A DNA stretch of 64,000 bases from Aplectana chamaeleonis (taxonomy: Eukaryota > Nematoda > Chromadorea > Rhabditida > Cosmocercidae). Location of the stretch: the NCBI GenBank assembly GCA_029168955.1, contig JAPDOI010000296.1:682001-746000 (forward strand), given 5' to 3'. A program made the translations under genes and the position numbers. Each line of letters begins with the position of its first letter. The stretch's first letter is position 1. Under the pieces are notes generated by a model, which was given only the letters and a program-made list of their open reading frames with translations, was not told the origin of the DNA and searched no databases. Below are positions 1 to 12,112 of this stretch, one piece after another.

Positions 1-3
1 TAA

Positions 4-324
4 ATCACGCGGAACGAGGAGAAAAATTGCCCCTTGATAGTCCCCCATAGGTCGTCCGTAGTCCCTCCCTGTCCAACCCCAATCGAAGTTGGATCAGTAG
101 TACCATCCACACCATTGCGGCATCCTGTCGAGCGCGCCCTCTACAAAAGCATGGACGACCTAGGAGGGGCTACTTCGGCCTATCGTCCAACTATGACGGT
201 GCCGAACATTGCGTGGAAGATACATCTGCAGGGTACTGCACGAGGTGTGGAGAAGGTCAATCTGCTCAGACCCCCCCGGAGACGTGATTTGGCCAAATTT
301 TTGGCGATTTTCCCAGACCCCTAG
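4..324 (+). CDS. Possible coding exon at window edge, unidentified
   Basis: An open frame runs from the edge to a TAG at 322-324 with G/C-rich third positions. The segment HPVERALYKSMDDLGGATSA looks protein-like. I see no family match, no convincing splice sites and no ATG at its start. It could be the last exon of a gene to the left or a chance frame. Confidence 0.2.
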   Translation: MTRNEEKNCPLIVPHRSSVVPPCPTPIEVGSVVPSTPLRHPVERALYKSMDDLGGATSAYRPTMTVPNIAWKIHLQGTARGVEKVNLLRPPRRRDLAKFLAIFPDP

Positions 325-3300
325 TATCGGGGCCTCGTCTGTTTTTTTTTGTAAAATTTAAAGATGTCCATGCGCATGTTTATTACATAAGGTAAACGCT
401 ATAAAACCGTGAAATTCTCATTGTTTCTACGCGTGTTGGTGCGTAGCGAAGGTTAGAGGCAGTGAGATAGCGCATGACAGACGGAGGGAGCAGAATCGCG
501 CAATGTGTCGTGAGAATTACGACGTTTTACGGAGGATAAACTTATGCGAATGTAGTTGAATATTTAACTGATTGTGAGTGAGGGTAGAACGAACGTTACA
601 CCAAAACGATAAAACGTAGGCAGCCGTGGCGATGAGGAACGATCTATTAAAAAACACAAGACGTTAACAGTCTATCGGATTTGGGACGAGAGTTTTCTTG
701 ACGGGGTACTCGAAGTCCTAAAGAGTGTATACCCCCATTCAGAATGGTCCATCTAGTCTCCCGGCTTGGCTCAGAACCCCACGTCCTCCACCCTCCCACA
801 TGTGGAGCTCCACACTCCGCGCCGAACCCTGTACATCTGTGAGGCACTCGAGCTCTCCTGATTTCGAAAGGGACCGGGTGATGGTGGGAAGGTTGTGGAA
901 TTTGAAGATCGTAGAGGGAACAACTTCCGATGCAGTTTTTCGATGGGCTGACGAAAACGCGCCTTCATTCTCGACACATTACTGAGTCAACGATTTCCCA
1001 GAGGATTTTCAGAAATCAAGTTCTCAATGTGTATTGAGCGATAATCAGGATCTCGATTTTCAAGTGCCTGCCTCTTATAAAGCTGAAGTTCTTGTATTAC
1101 CCTTTCAAATCTTTCTTCCTTTTAGGCCGTTTAGTATCATTTTATGATCCTAGCTACAAACGTGTTCAACAACCCTTAAAATTTTCGATATTGATGTCCT
1201 CATGGAAGCTTAGGGTGAGAATTTAGAAAGAGTTCTGTGAGCGCTAGGACTGTTTCCATGTTGTGAATTTAATCCTAGATTCCTGTGTGTGTCTAATTTG
1301 GGGTGAACAGGTATTTTTCTAGTTTTGCACTGTGTTATCAGGTTGTCGCGAGAGTTTCCCGCCGCTTGGTGTTGTATGTTTCTAAAATGTTCAGCGTTAG
1401 TCTTTTGGTCAGGTTGATTTTTATATTGTGCCCATTCTCACTTCAAAAAAAAGTGTTGGCTCTTGAATTTCATACTTAAATTCAGAGAAAATCTTTATCA
1501 CAGTTTGTTTAGATGATTGTTCTGGCAGCGCATTGAAGCTATCAATGTTGATATGACATTTGAACCCTCTGGAAGCTAGATGGTTGCATTAGACGGCGTT
1601 CAGAGTCCATTCGCGACGCGACGTTATAATCATTTGATGTACTGATCACGCGACGACGTGTCGCGCCGTCGCTAGATGTTCACAGCCAACAAACGTGGTA
1701 CATCGCAAATGGCGTGCGATCTAATTTCGAGCGACGTCATTCGCGTCGCCTTGCACACTTAAAGGCTATGAACGTCCTATCAACCTTGGCAGCTTCTGAG
1801 GTTAGCTTGAAAGCAGATAGAAGCATTCAAAGATTCTCAGTACTGCCGACTTACCTGGGTCTCAGCATATAATTTAGAAACCTTACGAGTCCTGCTCCAC
1901 GTTGAGGGGAGTACAGGGTAGAAAATAATTTTGGCTCTCGAACGGTGTATCAAACTTGGCGAAAAGGCAAACGCTGAAAGTTCGAAAATTTCACAAAGTT
2001 GAATGGCTGCAAATTTTTGCGCCAACCTTGCATTTTTGGAGTCCAGCTGACGTTTTTTTTTTAAAGTAGCTGAGAGTTAAGTGTTTAATTCCACTGAATC
2101 GAAAGTGTTTTCATTTCCTAAACACACGCTTATGTGCTTATTCTACTCTCATTGCGTTTACATATGGTATTTTTCGTGTCCTACTTAAAAAAACGGTCCT
2201 GTAATCGATATTCGTTGTGGAAACCTAATGTTTGTGCTGAGAAATGAGACAAATTTACATCAGGATTATTTAGCCGCGCTTGAAAGTTTTTTTCAAGTTA
2301 GTATCAGTGGGAGTTAAGACTCTTTCCTGTTTGGTCCGCATTAACGTTCACTTAGAATAGCTAAAACAAGTTTTTGCTGTGTTCGTATACGAATGTGCAC
2401 CTAGATTTTTTTTTTGGTTTTGTTGTTTTGTGTTGTGCATAGGACATTGTGCTTGAATGTTGTTTGTTAATTGTATGTTTTTGTACAGGTTCTGTTGTAT
2501 TTCCTATGCGTTCGTTGTTCGAGTGTGGAAGAAGTCTCTCGATGGCTCATCGGTCATTGTTCTCGGATCTACTCTTATTTCTCAATATTCCATGTTGAAC
2601 ATTGTTAATGTTCCAATAAACTATGTAGATCGGTATTGTTCAGTATTTCCTTCTGATGTTTCACATTGTTTGAGATTTCTGGTAAGCATGTTTGTTTTCG
2701 TTCCATAAGTTTTCTACACTTATTGCTTAATTTATGCTATGCTAAGGATTCAGTTCTCTAGCTACAATTCATGTTTTTCAGAGATCTCAGTGTGATTACG
2801 GGTGAAATCAACGAGTACACAACATCACACAACTTCAAACGGGTCTTCATCACATGTTCTTCAACTTTGCAATTGATTTTCAATTTGTCGACAATAAATT
2901 ATCATAGCTTTATGGCGAAACTTCGCGGGTGTCCTGGGAACATGCGAAATTGAATTTAAATGCTTGGAGATGTCGCCCGATGCAACGTGGATTGAGTAAT
3001 TGCCCCCAAGGGGAATACGCATTGGTCGCAGCTTACGACACTGTGATGTATTGGCTTGGTTGGAGTACAATTCTTTTGGCTAGACCAATATAACAGCGGT
3101 TTTCCCCTATAACACGGAGCATTTTTGTAGACAGAGGATTCTTTCACTTGAATTCCGCAATCTGACAATTTATGCGTTCAAGATAACCAGAGTGAGCTAA
3201 GTTTTATTGAGCGATGGCCCGAAAACAGAAGATAATATGGGAAGGGCGTTTCGTCCAGACTTGGACAGGTCTGGATAGTTTGCCTAAGATCCAATAGTAA

Positions 3301-3917
3301 GAGGAAAGGTAGAAAAGTTTTTTGGGGCAAACAAAAAACTTGAGGGGTTCGAAAATTTTTGTTGGAAAAAATTTTAATCTGCCGTCCGTTAATTTTTTTA
3401 AAGATTGCAGGAAATATTGAGAAATTTATTGTATGAGACCATAAGAATACATCTTACTCTGGGTATATGTCATTTTTTCGACGTGAATTGCACAGATTCC
3501 GAGTAACATTTGCCCATGTCACCTCGCGGGTAAATCGTTTTTGAATACGCGCCCAGGATCTGTTCCTTCAAACTTTGTTAATTGTCACACCAGAACCCAC
3601 AAAAACGGCTTTCGGCAGTGGCGAGTGATGTCTCCTAAAATCAACGCAGAGATCTGGGAGACTGATATCCAAAGCCTTCCCCTTCACTTCTCCATTCCCT
3701 TATCCAAGTTGAGAGATTCATCAAAATAGGGAATTCGGTTCTTCTGCTTCATTTTTGTGGTATATTCGCGGCAGTCACTTCTCACTAGTCTCTTGGTTGA
3801 TTCGCGTTTATTTTACGGTATTTTCCGGCTTAGAGTAACGTTAGGGCGATGTGCGTATGTGTTTCAACGAATTGATGCTGGCCGCTTGTCGTTAGCTATG
3901 GATGGAGCAATAGCTTA
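325..3917. other. Non-genic stretch
   Basis: No supported gene. About 1600-1760 is rich in CGACG/GCGTCG motifs and may be a degraded small inverted repeat. Positions 1779-2022 are a dispersed repeat (separate entry). The rest is unremarkable A/T-rich sequence. Confidence 0.5.
1779..2022 (+). repeat. Dispersed repeat, copy 1 of 2
   Basis: About 245 bp clearly related, same orientation, to 34011-34261. Shared blocks include the opening ATCAAC(C/T)TT(G/A)GCAGCT, a central run ending ACGGTGT(A/G)TCA, and a shared end near AATGGC(T/G)G. No terminal inverted repeat is visible, so the family is unclassified. Confidence 0.6.
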
Positions 3918-4138
3918 AGGGTGGTTTATACTTCTACCGCCGAGCGGCGCGGCGAGGTAACACGCGCATGGATCCTAATGTGACTGGGCCAATCTCCAAT
4001 GGGGAAAGCAAAGTCTCGTTGGGATCCATGTCGACGATACAATTCTATAATATTGATCATGCTGCGCCTCGTAATTAGTAGCATATAATATGTAGTACTT
4101 CGACGTAGCGCTCGGCGGTGGCAGTATAAATGACCCCT
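3918..4138. mobile_element. MITE with TA target duplication
   Basis: 221 bp with imperfect inverted ends: left AGGGTGGTTTATACTTCTAC, right mirrored by GCAGTATAAATGACCCCT. The GCCGAGCG/CGCTCGGC motifs are also mirrored. It is flanked by TA on both sides, as for Tc1/mariner-type non-autonomous elements. No coding capacity. Confidence 0.7.
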
Positions 4139-5255
4139 TAGGAGTGCGAGAGCGCAAAATCGGTGTTCATCGTGGACTAGCGATTCGCTAGCTGCTCACG
4201 CGCGTTGGCTCTCGCGCACTAGCGCCGGCTTCAGGAAGTAAGCAGCAAGTTTCAAGCTCACTGCTCCATCCCTGAAGCAGAAAGAAAACCTGGTCCAAAA
4301 CTGCTGCCTCTGTTTCCCGTAATCCCTCCACGGAAATCACAAATCGTGGAGAATTATCAGTCAGCGGGCGACTCTAGAGATTGATACCTGGTGAAACGTC
4401 AATCGAACCAATTCGGGGGAAAGGTGTTTGCCAGTGTCCAGTTGCAAGAAAGGGTGTCGACGAGCGTTGAGACCCATCGTCACCCAGATGGACGTTACTT
4501 CACGTGTGAGAAAACGTATGTCGATCGGAGCCAAACATCTCGAAGAGGTCTAGCAATACCAGAACCCATCCTTGTTATACCCCGTAATCTTTGGTTTGAG
4601 ACAGTATTGCTCACTCCTTTCTTCAGCTCGTGTCTGTGACTTTCGAGAAAGAAACCTTGGCTGGACTTTTGGTCGGACCTTGCCTCTAAATAGTCCTGGG
4701 GGCATAAGCTCCGCCAGACAATGTCGTTTCCGTTCCGTCTTTGGCTAGCGATCTCGACTTCTCGAACCCTGTCCTTTTCATTGCTAGCCTTATATACATT
4801 GAGGACTACGACAACGAATGTGCGAAGTAGGTTGTTCGGCATTTTGTGAGTGCACGCCAAGTCAACGCCACAACGATTCGTGGCAAAAGTTCCGTTGCTA
4901 AACTCTCGAATTTACATAGGTCTTACTGCTGAAAGTTTCTTGTAGAACGAAACATTGGCGAGCGTCGCTGCCTCGAGAATGGCTATAATGCGGAGTAGGA
5001 AACAGTTCTCATAACATGAGGCCTTGTGCCTAAAACCCATTATTTTCGGGAGAATATTAGACCTCGCATCATTGGTTCTCTCTCCCGTCTTCAAATCCAG
5101 CAAGGTCCCCCGTCCCTGGAACTGGGTCCGGCTAGTCACAAGGGGAGCTCTATTTTTCCCCAAATCGTCCAAGACTTGGAGTAGGCTTCTCGCTTACAAG
5201 CTTGTGCTTACGCTTCTTACCAGGGAGAGTTGCTCACATCAGATGTAGCAATCTT
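4139..5255. other. Non-genic stretch
   Basis: Short open frames exist on both strands (minus 4495-4860 and 4912-5172) with some protein-like character. I recognise no domain and see no splice context. It may be the remains of a mobile element. Confidence 0.35.
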
Positions 5256-5654
5256 GATATGTTCTAGGGGAAGGACTGTGTTCCAATGTCCCATGCTCAG
5301 AATCTGCTGAATGCCTCAGGCATTCCCTAAAAAGGTCAAATTCTGAACAAAGCCAGAACGGCTAGGTCGATGTGAGAAGAGCTGATTAAACGATTGAATT
5401 ATCGTTATGTATGTTCAGAATAAATAAGGGTCCAGGTAACATAGCATAAATTTTGATCTAAACTAGATCAATGCACCAAATTTTTCTACACCTATTCTGA
5501 ACATAACTAAAGTTATTCAATCGTCGAATCAGTTCTACTTTCTTTGGCCGAGCTGTTTCCTTTTTCAGATTTTGACCTTTTTAGGGACTGCCTGAGGCAT
5601 TTAGCAGATTCTGAGTATGGGACATTGGAACACTGTCCTTCCACTACAACATAT
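5256..5654. mobile_element. Foldback (full-length inverted repeat) element
   Basis: The left arm from 5256 (GAAGGACTGTGTTCCAATGT then CCCATGCTCAGAATCTGCT) is mirrored by the right arm ending near 5654. The symmetry continues almost to the centre near 5455. No coding capacity; the element would fold into one long hairpin. Confidence 0.75.
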
Positions 5655-7991
5655 TAAATTTGCATCCCGAAACTTCATCTGATTAGAGCGACCCTCCCTC
5701 GTTTCTCCTGTGCAAAGTTTCTGATGGCCCAAAGCTCAATACGGCTAGTTTCGGCCTCCAATCTATCAAGAACCTGCAGGGTCGGTGCCTATCAACAGGT
5801 TTCTAACATCAATCCGACAGGCCTGTGGCTTGCTTCTGTAACCGCGAGCCCACCACGAAATAATCCATGATAGGATCACAGCATGCTCTTGGTGCTGTGA
5901 GCCTTCTGAAGCCCTAGACAGCTTCAAACTTGGGTTCTTGAGGAAGGCGGGCACACCAATAGTGCCATATCCGTGCACCGTATATGAAGTGAGTTCATTG
6001 ATGCGTTCAAAAAATTTAGCACGCCTGTGGCAGGATCCGCGAACCTCAGAACTGAAGATAGCGAAGTTGAAGGGTTCGCGATGGACTCGAAGTTCACGTT
6101 AGTTTTAAGCCATGTTTTGACTTCATCGCTGCTGTTTTTCATCGCAGCGATTTTGCACCTGCTGCCGCAGCGATCTGGCATAGGCAGCGATTTTGTTCAT
6201 AGTGCATAGCGTCACGGATGATCGAAGAAATTCAATCAATCAGAGAAATTAATGGCTGGTAATCATCATTAATGCGTTTCGAATTCGTAAACACTGATAT
6301 TGTCATGTGAAAGGGTCAACGTTCACTAGACGAAACGTCATTCGCTGACAATCGCTCCATCGCTGCCATAATGACAGCGATGATCGGCGACCATCGAGAA
6401 TCGCTCTTCCAGCAGCGAAGCAGTAAAACATAGGCTTTCGTCGCCGCGACCCAGCGATGTGGGGCGTTTGCCACGAAGCTATCACAATTGGAGCGCCTTT
6501 CCATTACGCGCGATGAAAAAGGAACAGTTGTCCTTCGCATGGCCTCAGCGACCAGGTGCAGTATAAACGTGGCTTTATGACAGGTTCCGGACAAGTTCAC
6601 GCGGAAAAGCAGCATCACGCAGAAGAGTATGTTGCAGCCTGCACGGCAAGAAGGTTTTACCCAGCAGAAAATTCCTTTCAAATAGCGCATACATTTATGT
6701 TTGTAAACTATTTTAGGGGTGAGTGGCAGGCGATGAAAAGGAATATGCAATAATTGCCGAACGACTTTTTTCAACTCATTCGTCCAAACCCATAGAAGGA
6801 GTTTCCGGAACTAAGTCCAACGATAGGGGGTCGAAGAATCGTTGTTCAAATACTTCAAAGTTTCGCCTACCATGGTGGTGCAACTTTTTGATAAAAATCT
6901 GAGGTTTCTCACTTACGTCAGAATTTATTAGAAGTTCCCGGGTTTCAATACAAGGTCAAAAATCGGAAGGCGACGCCCCTACTCCCCCCATTGCCGTACA
7001 CAGCGCCAGTTTTTCATTGTGGAGCCAGTGGATATTCATATGACTTCTACAAACGAAACTCAGGCTGGCAGCGATGAGTTTGGTCGGTTGAGGGTCAGCT
7101 GAACTGATTTATTGGCTCGATGTGCATGCACACATGGTGGTCGTGAACTCGCCCTCCCGCTCCGAGGATTTACGTGATTCCTAGTCACACTCACTGTCTC
7201 TTCCTCCTCCTAATGGTATCATGTGCACCCGTCACATTCTCTCCCCGCTCTCCATATATATTTCAGCGCCAGGCTGCGCTGAGCTCTCTGAGTTATGGCC
7301 CGACCATGATTTGTTGCCGATATACCGAAGGCCACACGCTCAGTCTGGCTTTATGAACAGCACGAATCGTCTGCCAATGTGTATTAGCCAAATTCTTATT
7401 AACCTGCTGACTTTTCGATCCGTACAACTGTTATATGTGCGCCAGACAGTAAATTATAATTTTTAAGGCAGAGCGTGACAAAACTCGGTACTGAAGAAGA
7501 GAATGGTTTCGCTTACATAGAAGGCGCCTAGAGCGTGTAGCGCATCTGCCAAAACGAATTGCATTGTCAGTATATCTATTTCTTCCCTAAACTGATGGCC
7601 ACAGATGTCCTATTAGCTCATAATCAAAACTTCAGGCCATTCAGACTCTAAAGGCACTTTTTTTTGGAAGTTGCGGAATGTAGTCTGTTTGTTTAATTTT
7701 TTAGTCAATCTGAATGTATACTAATTGCTTCCTTGTTTCTGTTCGTCGTTTGTGATTGACCAATAAATAAATTAAAATTTAAAATTATATCTTGGTCAAC
7801 AATAGTGGCATTGTGTAATATGCAGCTCCACCCGAGCTGCTGGTTCCACAGAGGCAAGAGTAGGCGGAAATCAGGCGAATTCTTGGGTGCTCTGAGAAAA
7901 AGTTTCGGATTTCGCTAAAGACGTAGGGGTTATTCATGTCAGTGTTAGGAATACGAGTCTCGATCCACTGGCCCAAATTCTTAAGTTTGCC
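5655..7991. other. Non-genic stretch with GCGAT-rich block
   Basis: Nothing codes convincingly. About 6085-6480 contains many copies of GCGAT/ATCGC (for example CATCGCTGC, GCAGCGAT) on both strands, suggesting a decayed inverted-repeat element. Confidence 0.35.
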
Positions 7992-7995
7992 TTAA

Positions 7996-8246
7996 AGGCA
8001 GTGTTCACGATAATCTTCGATTTTGAGTTTAACCGCTAAATCTTTAGCCCCGATTTTTACTGGTGACAACCACCGTGAACGTGTTCATCTAGTCGGACAA
8101 CTAGTCCACGCCAGAGAATAATTTCACCGAAATAAGACGGTTCAGGGCGTTTCAAGCCGTTTCTTCGTAATTTCGGTAACACTTGGGGGCCAACGAATTG
8201 TTTTATATGAAAAACTCGGGAACGAAAATTATCGTGAACACTGCCT
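7996..8246. mobile_element. TTAA-flanked MITE, copy 1 (short)
   Basis: 251 bp bounded by TTAA (7992-7995 and 8247-8250). Inverted ends are AGGCAGTGTTCACGATAAT and its mirror. The interior is related to the longer element at 54684-55166, so this is a deleted version. TTAA target use is typical of piggyBac-type elements. Confidence 0.85.
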
Positions 8247-8250
8247 TTAA

Positions 8251-10585
8251 AGGCATCGTACGCGCAGAAAACCGTATATTATTGTTTCATGTTTCTGTGT
8301 AACTTGGCATTTCTAATGAAGGAAAATGTGGAAGGGGCCTATTAAAAACCTTCATATCAAAGGAAAGTCAGTCTGAACACAGTGTAAAATTGAATTTAAA
8401 TTTCGCGCCAAAATCGTTTTTGAGTTGTTCTGCACTCTTGGACCTCGTCACTGTCATTTTCCAAGTTTTTTCTGCATGTGGAGCTTGTGCCGTAACTGTT
8501 TTTCGTGTTGTTTGACGGTCGCATCAACATTCTATGAAAAAGTGGTAGATGATTGGTGAGAACTGCTGGCGGATCCTCGTCTTTGACCCCTTCCCACCTC
8601 ATAACCCTACGTTTTAAACCCACCGAAGTTTACCGGTGTGGTCTATTCTTGACATTGAGCCCAAAAATGGAAATTTTCCCAGCGCGAACGATGCCTTTAC
8701 AGTACCGCACTTTTTTGTCAGGACGCATGCGGCTAGCCTTCTCCCCTTCTATGCATTCCATCAACCAGTCAACAGATCATATAGCCCCAAATCAACTTTC
8801 CATAATCCGAGTGGCCGAATATTCCAGTACCTGAATCATCGTATATTTGGAAAAGTTGGTTATTCAAATTTTTGAGGTATTCGAATAATTGGAAGATTCG
8901 ATCCAACAGATAGGAGCGCGCAGCGGCCACCTCTCTGGGTAACAAGTACACGACACCAAACTGAACACGCTCTTAGACCCGTTTGCGTGTAAAGTCGTGT
9001 TAGAGGGTGTTCGCCTAGCTGCGAGCTGAGCGAGCAGTCGCGTCGCGGCACGCGTTGAGTAATTTCCCGTGTAATGAAGGGAGCCCCCGGAAGTCTTGCA
9101 TTGTCTACTCATAGGAAATGCGAGGGTACTTGCCGCCATGCGACCGCTCTTTAGACAGCCCATATACCTCCAAGGAGGAGGTAACAACCTGCACTCCTCA
9201 GCCCCAAGATTGTGGTGATAGGGTAACACCGTTTTGGTGGTTCAACCTCTTTCTTGCCTGCATAACAGCATTCTGCTTGCTTGGTCAATCCTATAAAGCG
9301 ACGTTTTCCTTTCAGGCAAAGCGTGATGTTCTGCAGTTCGCGGCCTCCTATTGAGATTATTCCTGACCGTGCAACTTCCCGGTCCCGACGGGGCTGAGTA
9401 CTCGTGTGACCCCTATAATTGCGGGCGGTGAACGGCTTTCATCGGACGGGCAACGGGTCACAGCGGTCGCGATAAGACGGCCAAGGTTGGCGCATCATTA
9501 CGCCTTCCAGAAATGGCCCACTGACTGCCCACTACTCGATGCCATCCGCGAGCCGACCTCATATCGTAGTGCAATTGTAATCTTTAATTTGTCTCTGTAA
9601 TCCACTGTCCAACCTATTAGGGGGGGGGGGGGTTGCTAGTGGTAGTAGAAACTATAAGTGTCCCTTTCTCAAAACTAAATTTCAAAAAATTACAGGTTCG
9701 AAGTTGTAGGTGAACCTCGAAACGTGATTTCTTTCCGCGCCCGAAATTCGTTGAAGGTGGTTGTTTGGGGTGATGAACACGACTAGGAGGCTCGTTTTGG
9801 TTTTTTTTACCACTTCGAAAGGTTGAGGTAGGAAAATGGCATTATACTTATCATAACTTTCTGTAGTCCTCCAAAAGAGCTCCAATTGTCGTTTGGGGCT
9901 TGTACCATCTTGAAGCCTAGTTATGGGTAAGGAACACTCACATTCTTCACTACAACATATGTATGTAGTAGCATGCTGCAAATGCAATGAAGTACTACTG
10001 TTTGTACAATTATGGATGTTTTCAAAGCTTGCCTTGAGTACCTGGTTCATTTTTCACCGTTTTGCCCCAATTGAACTTTGTTCCGGAATCATCCGACCGG
10101 GTATCCGCATCCGAATCATTAGAAAATTGCATTATCTGAATCGATCCAGTATCCGAAAATCTGAAAAAAATGCATTATATGAATCGAACCAATATCCGGG
10201 AGATTTAAAGTCGACAGTATCCGAATCGATCCATTATCCTAAGAATTATCTTCGGATTGCAAGTATGTATATTTGGTTATCAATATGCATAAAATCAAAG
10301 AATAATGAAATTGGTATCAGTTTGATCAGGAAAACAAAAAACTCTAATTTTTGTGATAGAATATTCTGTTTTTTTTTGGGGAGGGGGGAATAGGAAGAAC
10401 AAAGGAGATAGCATCGTCCGTGTCATTTTGGCAGGAACATCGCGATGCAGGTATTTAGAATAGCAGAAGTGAGGGTTCGATAATCATCGATCAAATGATA
10501 TCGCGTCGCTTAGCTGTGTCGCAGCTTCCTACAAAAATGACACGGCGAATAAAAACACCTCAAAAAATTGCTGTCGCAGTTTAAT
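8251..10585. other. Non-genic stretch
   Basis: No gene supported. A 13-base G run lies at 9620-9632. From about 10085 to 10240 there are several degenerate copies of TATCCGAATCGA, a small decayed tandem array. Confidence 0.4.
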
Positions 10586-11044
10586 GATTTCAACTATAGT
10601 TGTACAATTTTGAAAGAATTGTCGAGCGAACGAAAATTGAAAATTTTTCATTCGAAAAATTATCGAACGAATGAAAAATGAAAAAAATTCGTTCAAAGGA
10701 ATTTCGAACGAACGACTTTCGAAATTCGAAATTTCGATTTTTTTTTCGAAATTCCTTTAAAATTCCGAACTTTTTTCGAAATTCGTCGAAAATTTCGAAC
10801 TTTTGTCGAAATTTGTTCGAAAGAATTCCGAACGGACGACTTTCGAAAAATCGGATTTCGAACAAACGAAAATTGAAAAATTATCGTTTGAAACATTTAA
10901 GAACGATCGAAATTTGAAAAAAAAACTAGTTCGAAAAAATTTCGAACAAACGAAATTTGAAAAAAAATTCGCTCGACGAATTTTCGAACGAACGAAAAAA
11001 ATTTCGAAAAATCTTTCGCAAATTTCGTTACAACTATAATTTCA
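10586..11044. repeat. TTCGAA-rich inverted-repeat block
   Basis: About 460 bp built from shifting variants of TTCGAA, CGAACGAA and GAAAATTTC. Matching outer ends (TTCAACTATAGTTGTAC near 10589 and its mirror near 11040) suggest a foldback element with a simple-sequence core. Long frames across it are composition artefacts. Confidence 0.65.
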
Positions 11045-11174
11045 ACCGTTTTTAGAATGGCTACGCTCCAGAGCTGCTGGAATTCGTGAATGTCATACCA
11101 TGGGCTACAGTTTGGTTTGCTGCAAAAAAAATCTCGAAAAAAACAAACTGTAGCTTATAGTTAACGTTCTTTAA

Positions 11175-11657
11175 AGGCAGCATACACGCTCGCAAAAGTT
11201 GTTGAGATAGCAACATTAATAGGGTTTTACGGTCACTAGAAGAGCCCTCATGAAGTTGCAAGCGTTGAAAAAGAGTTAAAATGACCGTATTTGAGCCGCA
11301 TTGAGCCACAAAATCATCCTTTCTCCGCCACCGATACGGGCTCCACCCCTCAATACAAATATTCAATGCTCGATTGCGGTCACTTTGGCCCATTTTTTAC
11401 GCTTTTAACGGCGTAAGCGTTCCAGAAAGAGCCGTACAAGTACATCAGCGTCGTTATCCCAACAAATTTTTAGCTAGCCTCGCTATTTCAGCCAATGCTG
11501 TACAACTCGTCCACTTCCGGACCCATATAGAACGAACCATTATATCTTCATTTCAGACGATTTTTTTCGGTTTTTTCGTTATTTCTGAATACTGACGGCT
11601 TCAGGCCTTCGATTCATTCCATTAAATTGATATCATTTTTGAGCGTGTATGCTGCCT
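11175..11657. mobile_element. TTAA-flanked MITE, copy 2 (AGGCAGCATACACGC end type)
   Basis: 483 bp between TTAA 11171-11174 and 11658-11661. The ends are AGGCAGCATACACGCTC and its mirror. Its right TTAA is also the left TTAA of the next element. Partial copies occur near 30335 and 26802. Confidence 0.88.
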
Positions 11658-11661
11658 TTAA

Positions 11662-12108
11662 AGGCAGTGTTCACGATGAATATCGCACTCGAGCTCGACC
11701 CAGAAATGGGATTGTTTGGTCGTGAGGTAACTAGTAGTGAAGAAACAGGGAAGAAAAACGTCTAGAATACGTCAATATAACGGCTTCTAAATTCAGGGCG
11801 TGGACGAGAATCATGGGCCCTGCTGATTTCGGCAAGCGCGCGCTAATCGCGAAATCTGCGCGAATCGATAATGCTAACTGCGGCAGAGTTGCTTGGCAAT
11901 TTGCCATCGAAACGTGTGCGGCGCCTTAAGCTCGTCCGATTGGGGGGCGGAGCGGGATAGGTAGGCGCACCGGGAGAGCTTTCAAAGCCGTTTATATTTA
12001 TTTCTGGCTAGTTTTGGTTGCTTTCTTCGACCCTATCCTCTACAGCACCTGCCAACTTAGTGTTTCACACCGAGACCGCGAGAACGAGATTTATCGTGAA
12101 CACTGCCT
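11662..12108. mobile_element. TTAA-flanked MITE, copy 3
   Basis: 447 bp between the shared TTAA 11658-11661 and TTAA 12109-12112. The ends are AGGCAGTGTTCACGAT and its mirror ATCGTGAACACTGCCT. It abuts copy 2 with no other base between them. Confidence 0.88.
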
Positions 12109-12112
12109 TTAA

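Noticed and set aside
10590..11039. Several overlapping Phe/Arg/Lys-rich frames on both strands
   Set aside because: They arise from the TTCGAA-type repeat, which is free of stops on both strands.
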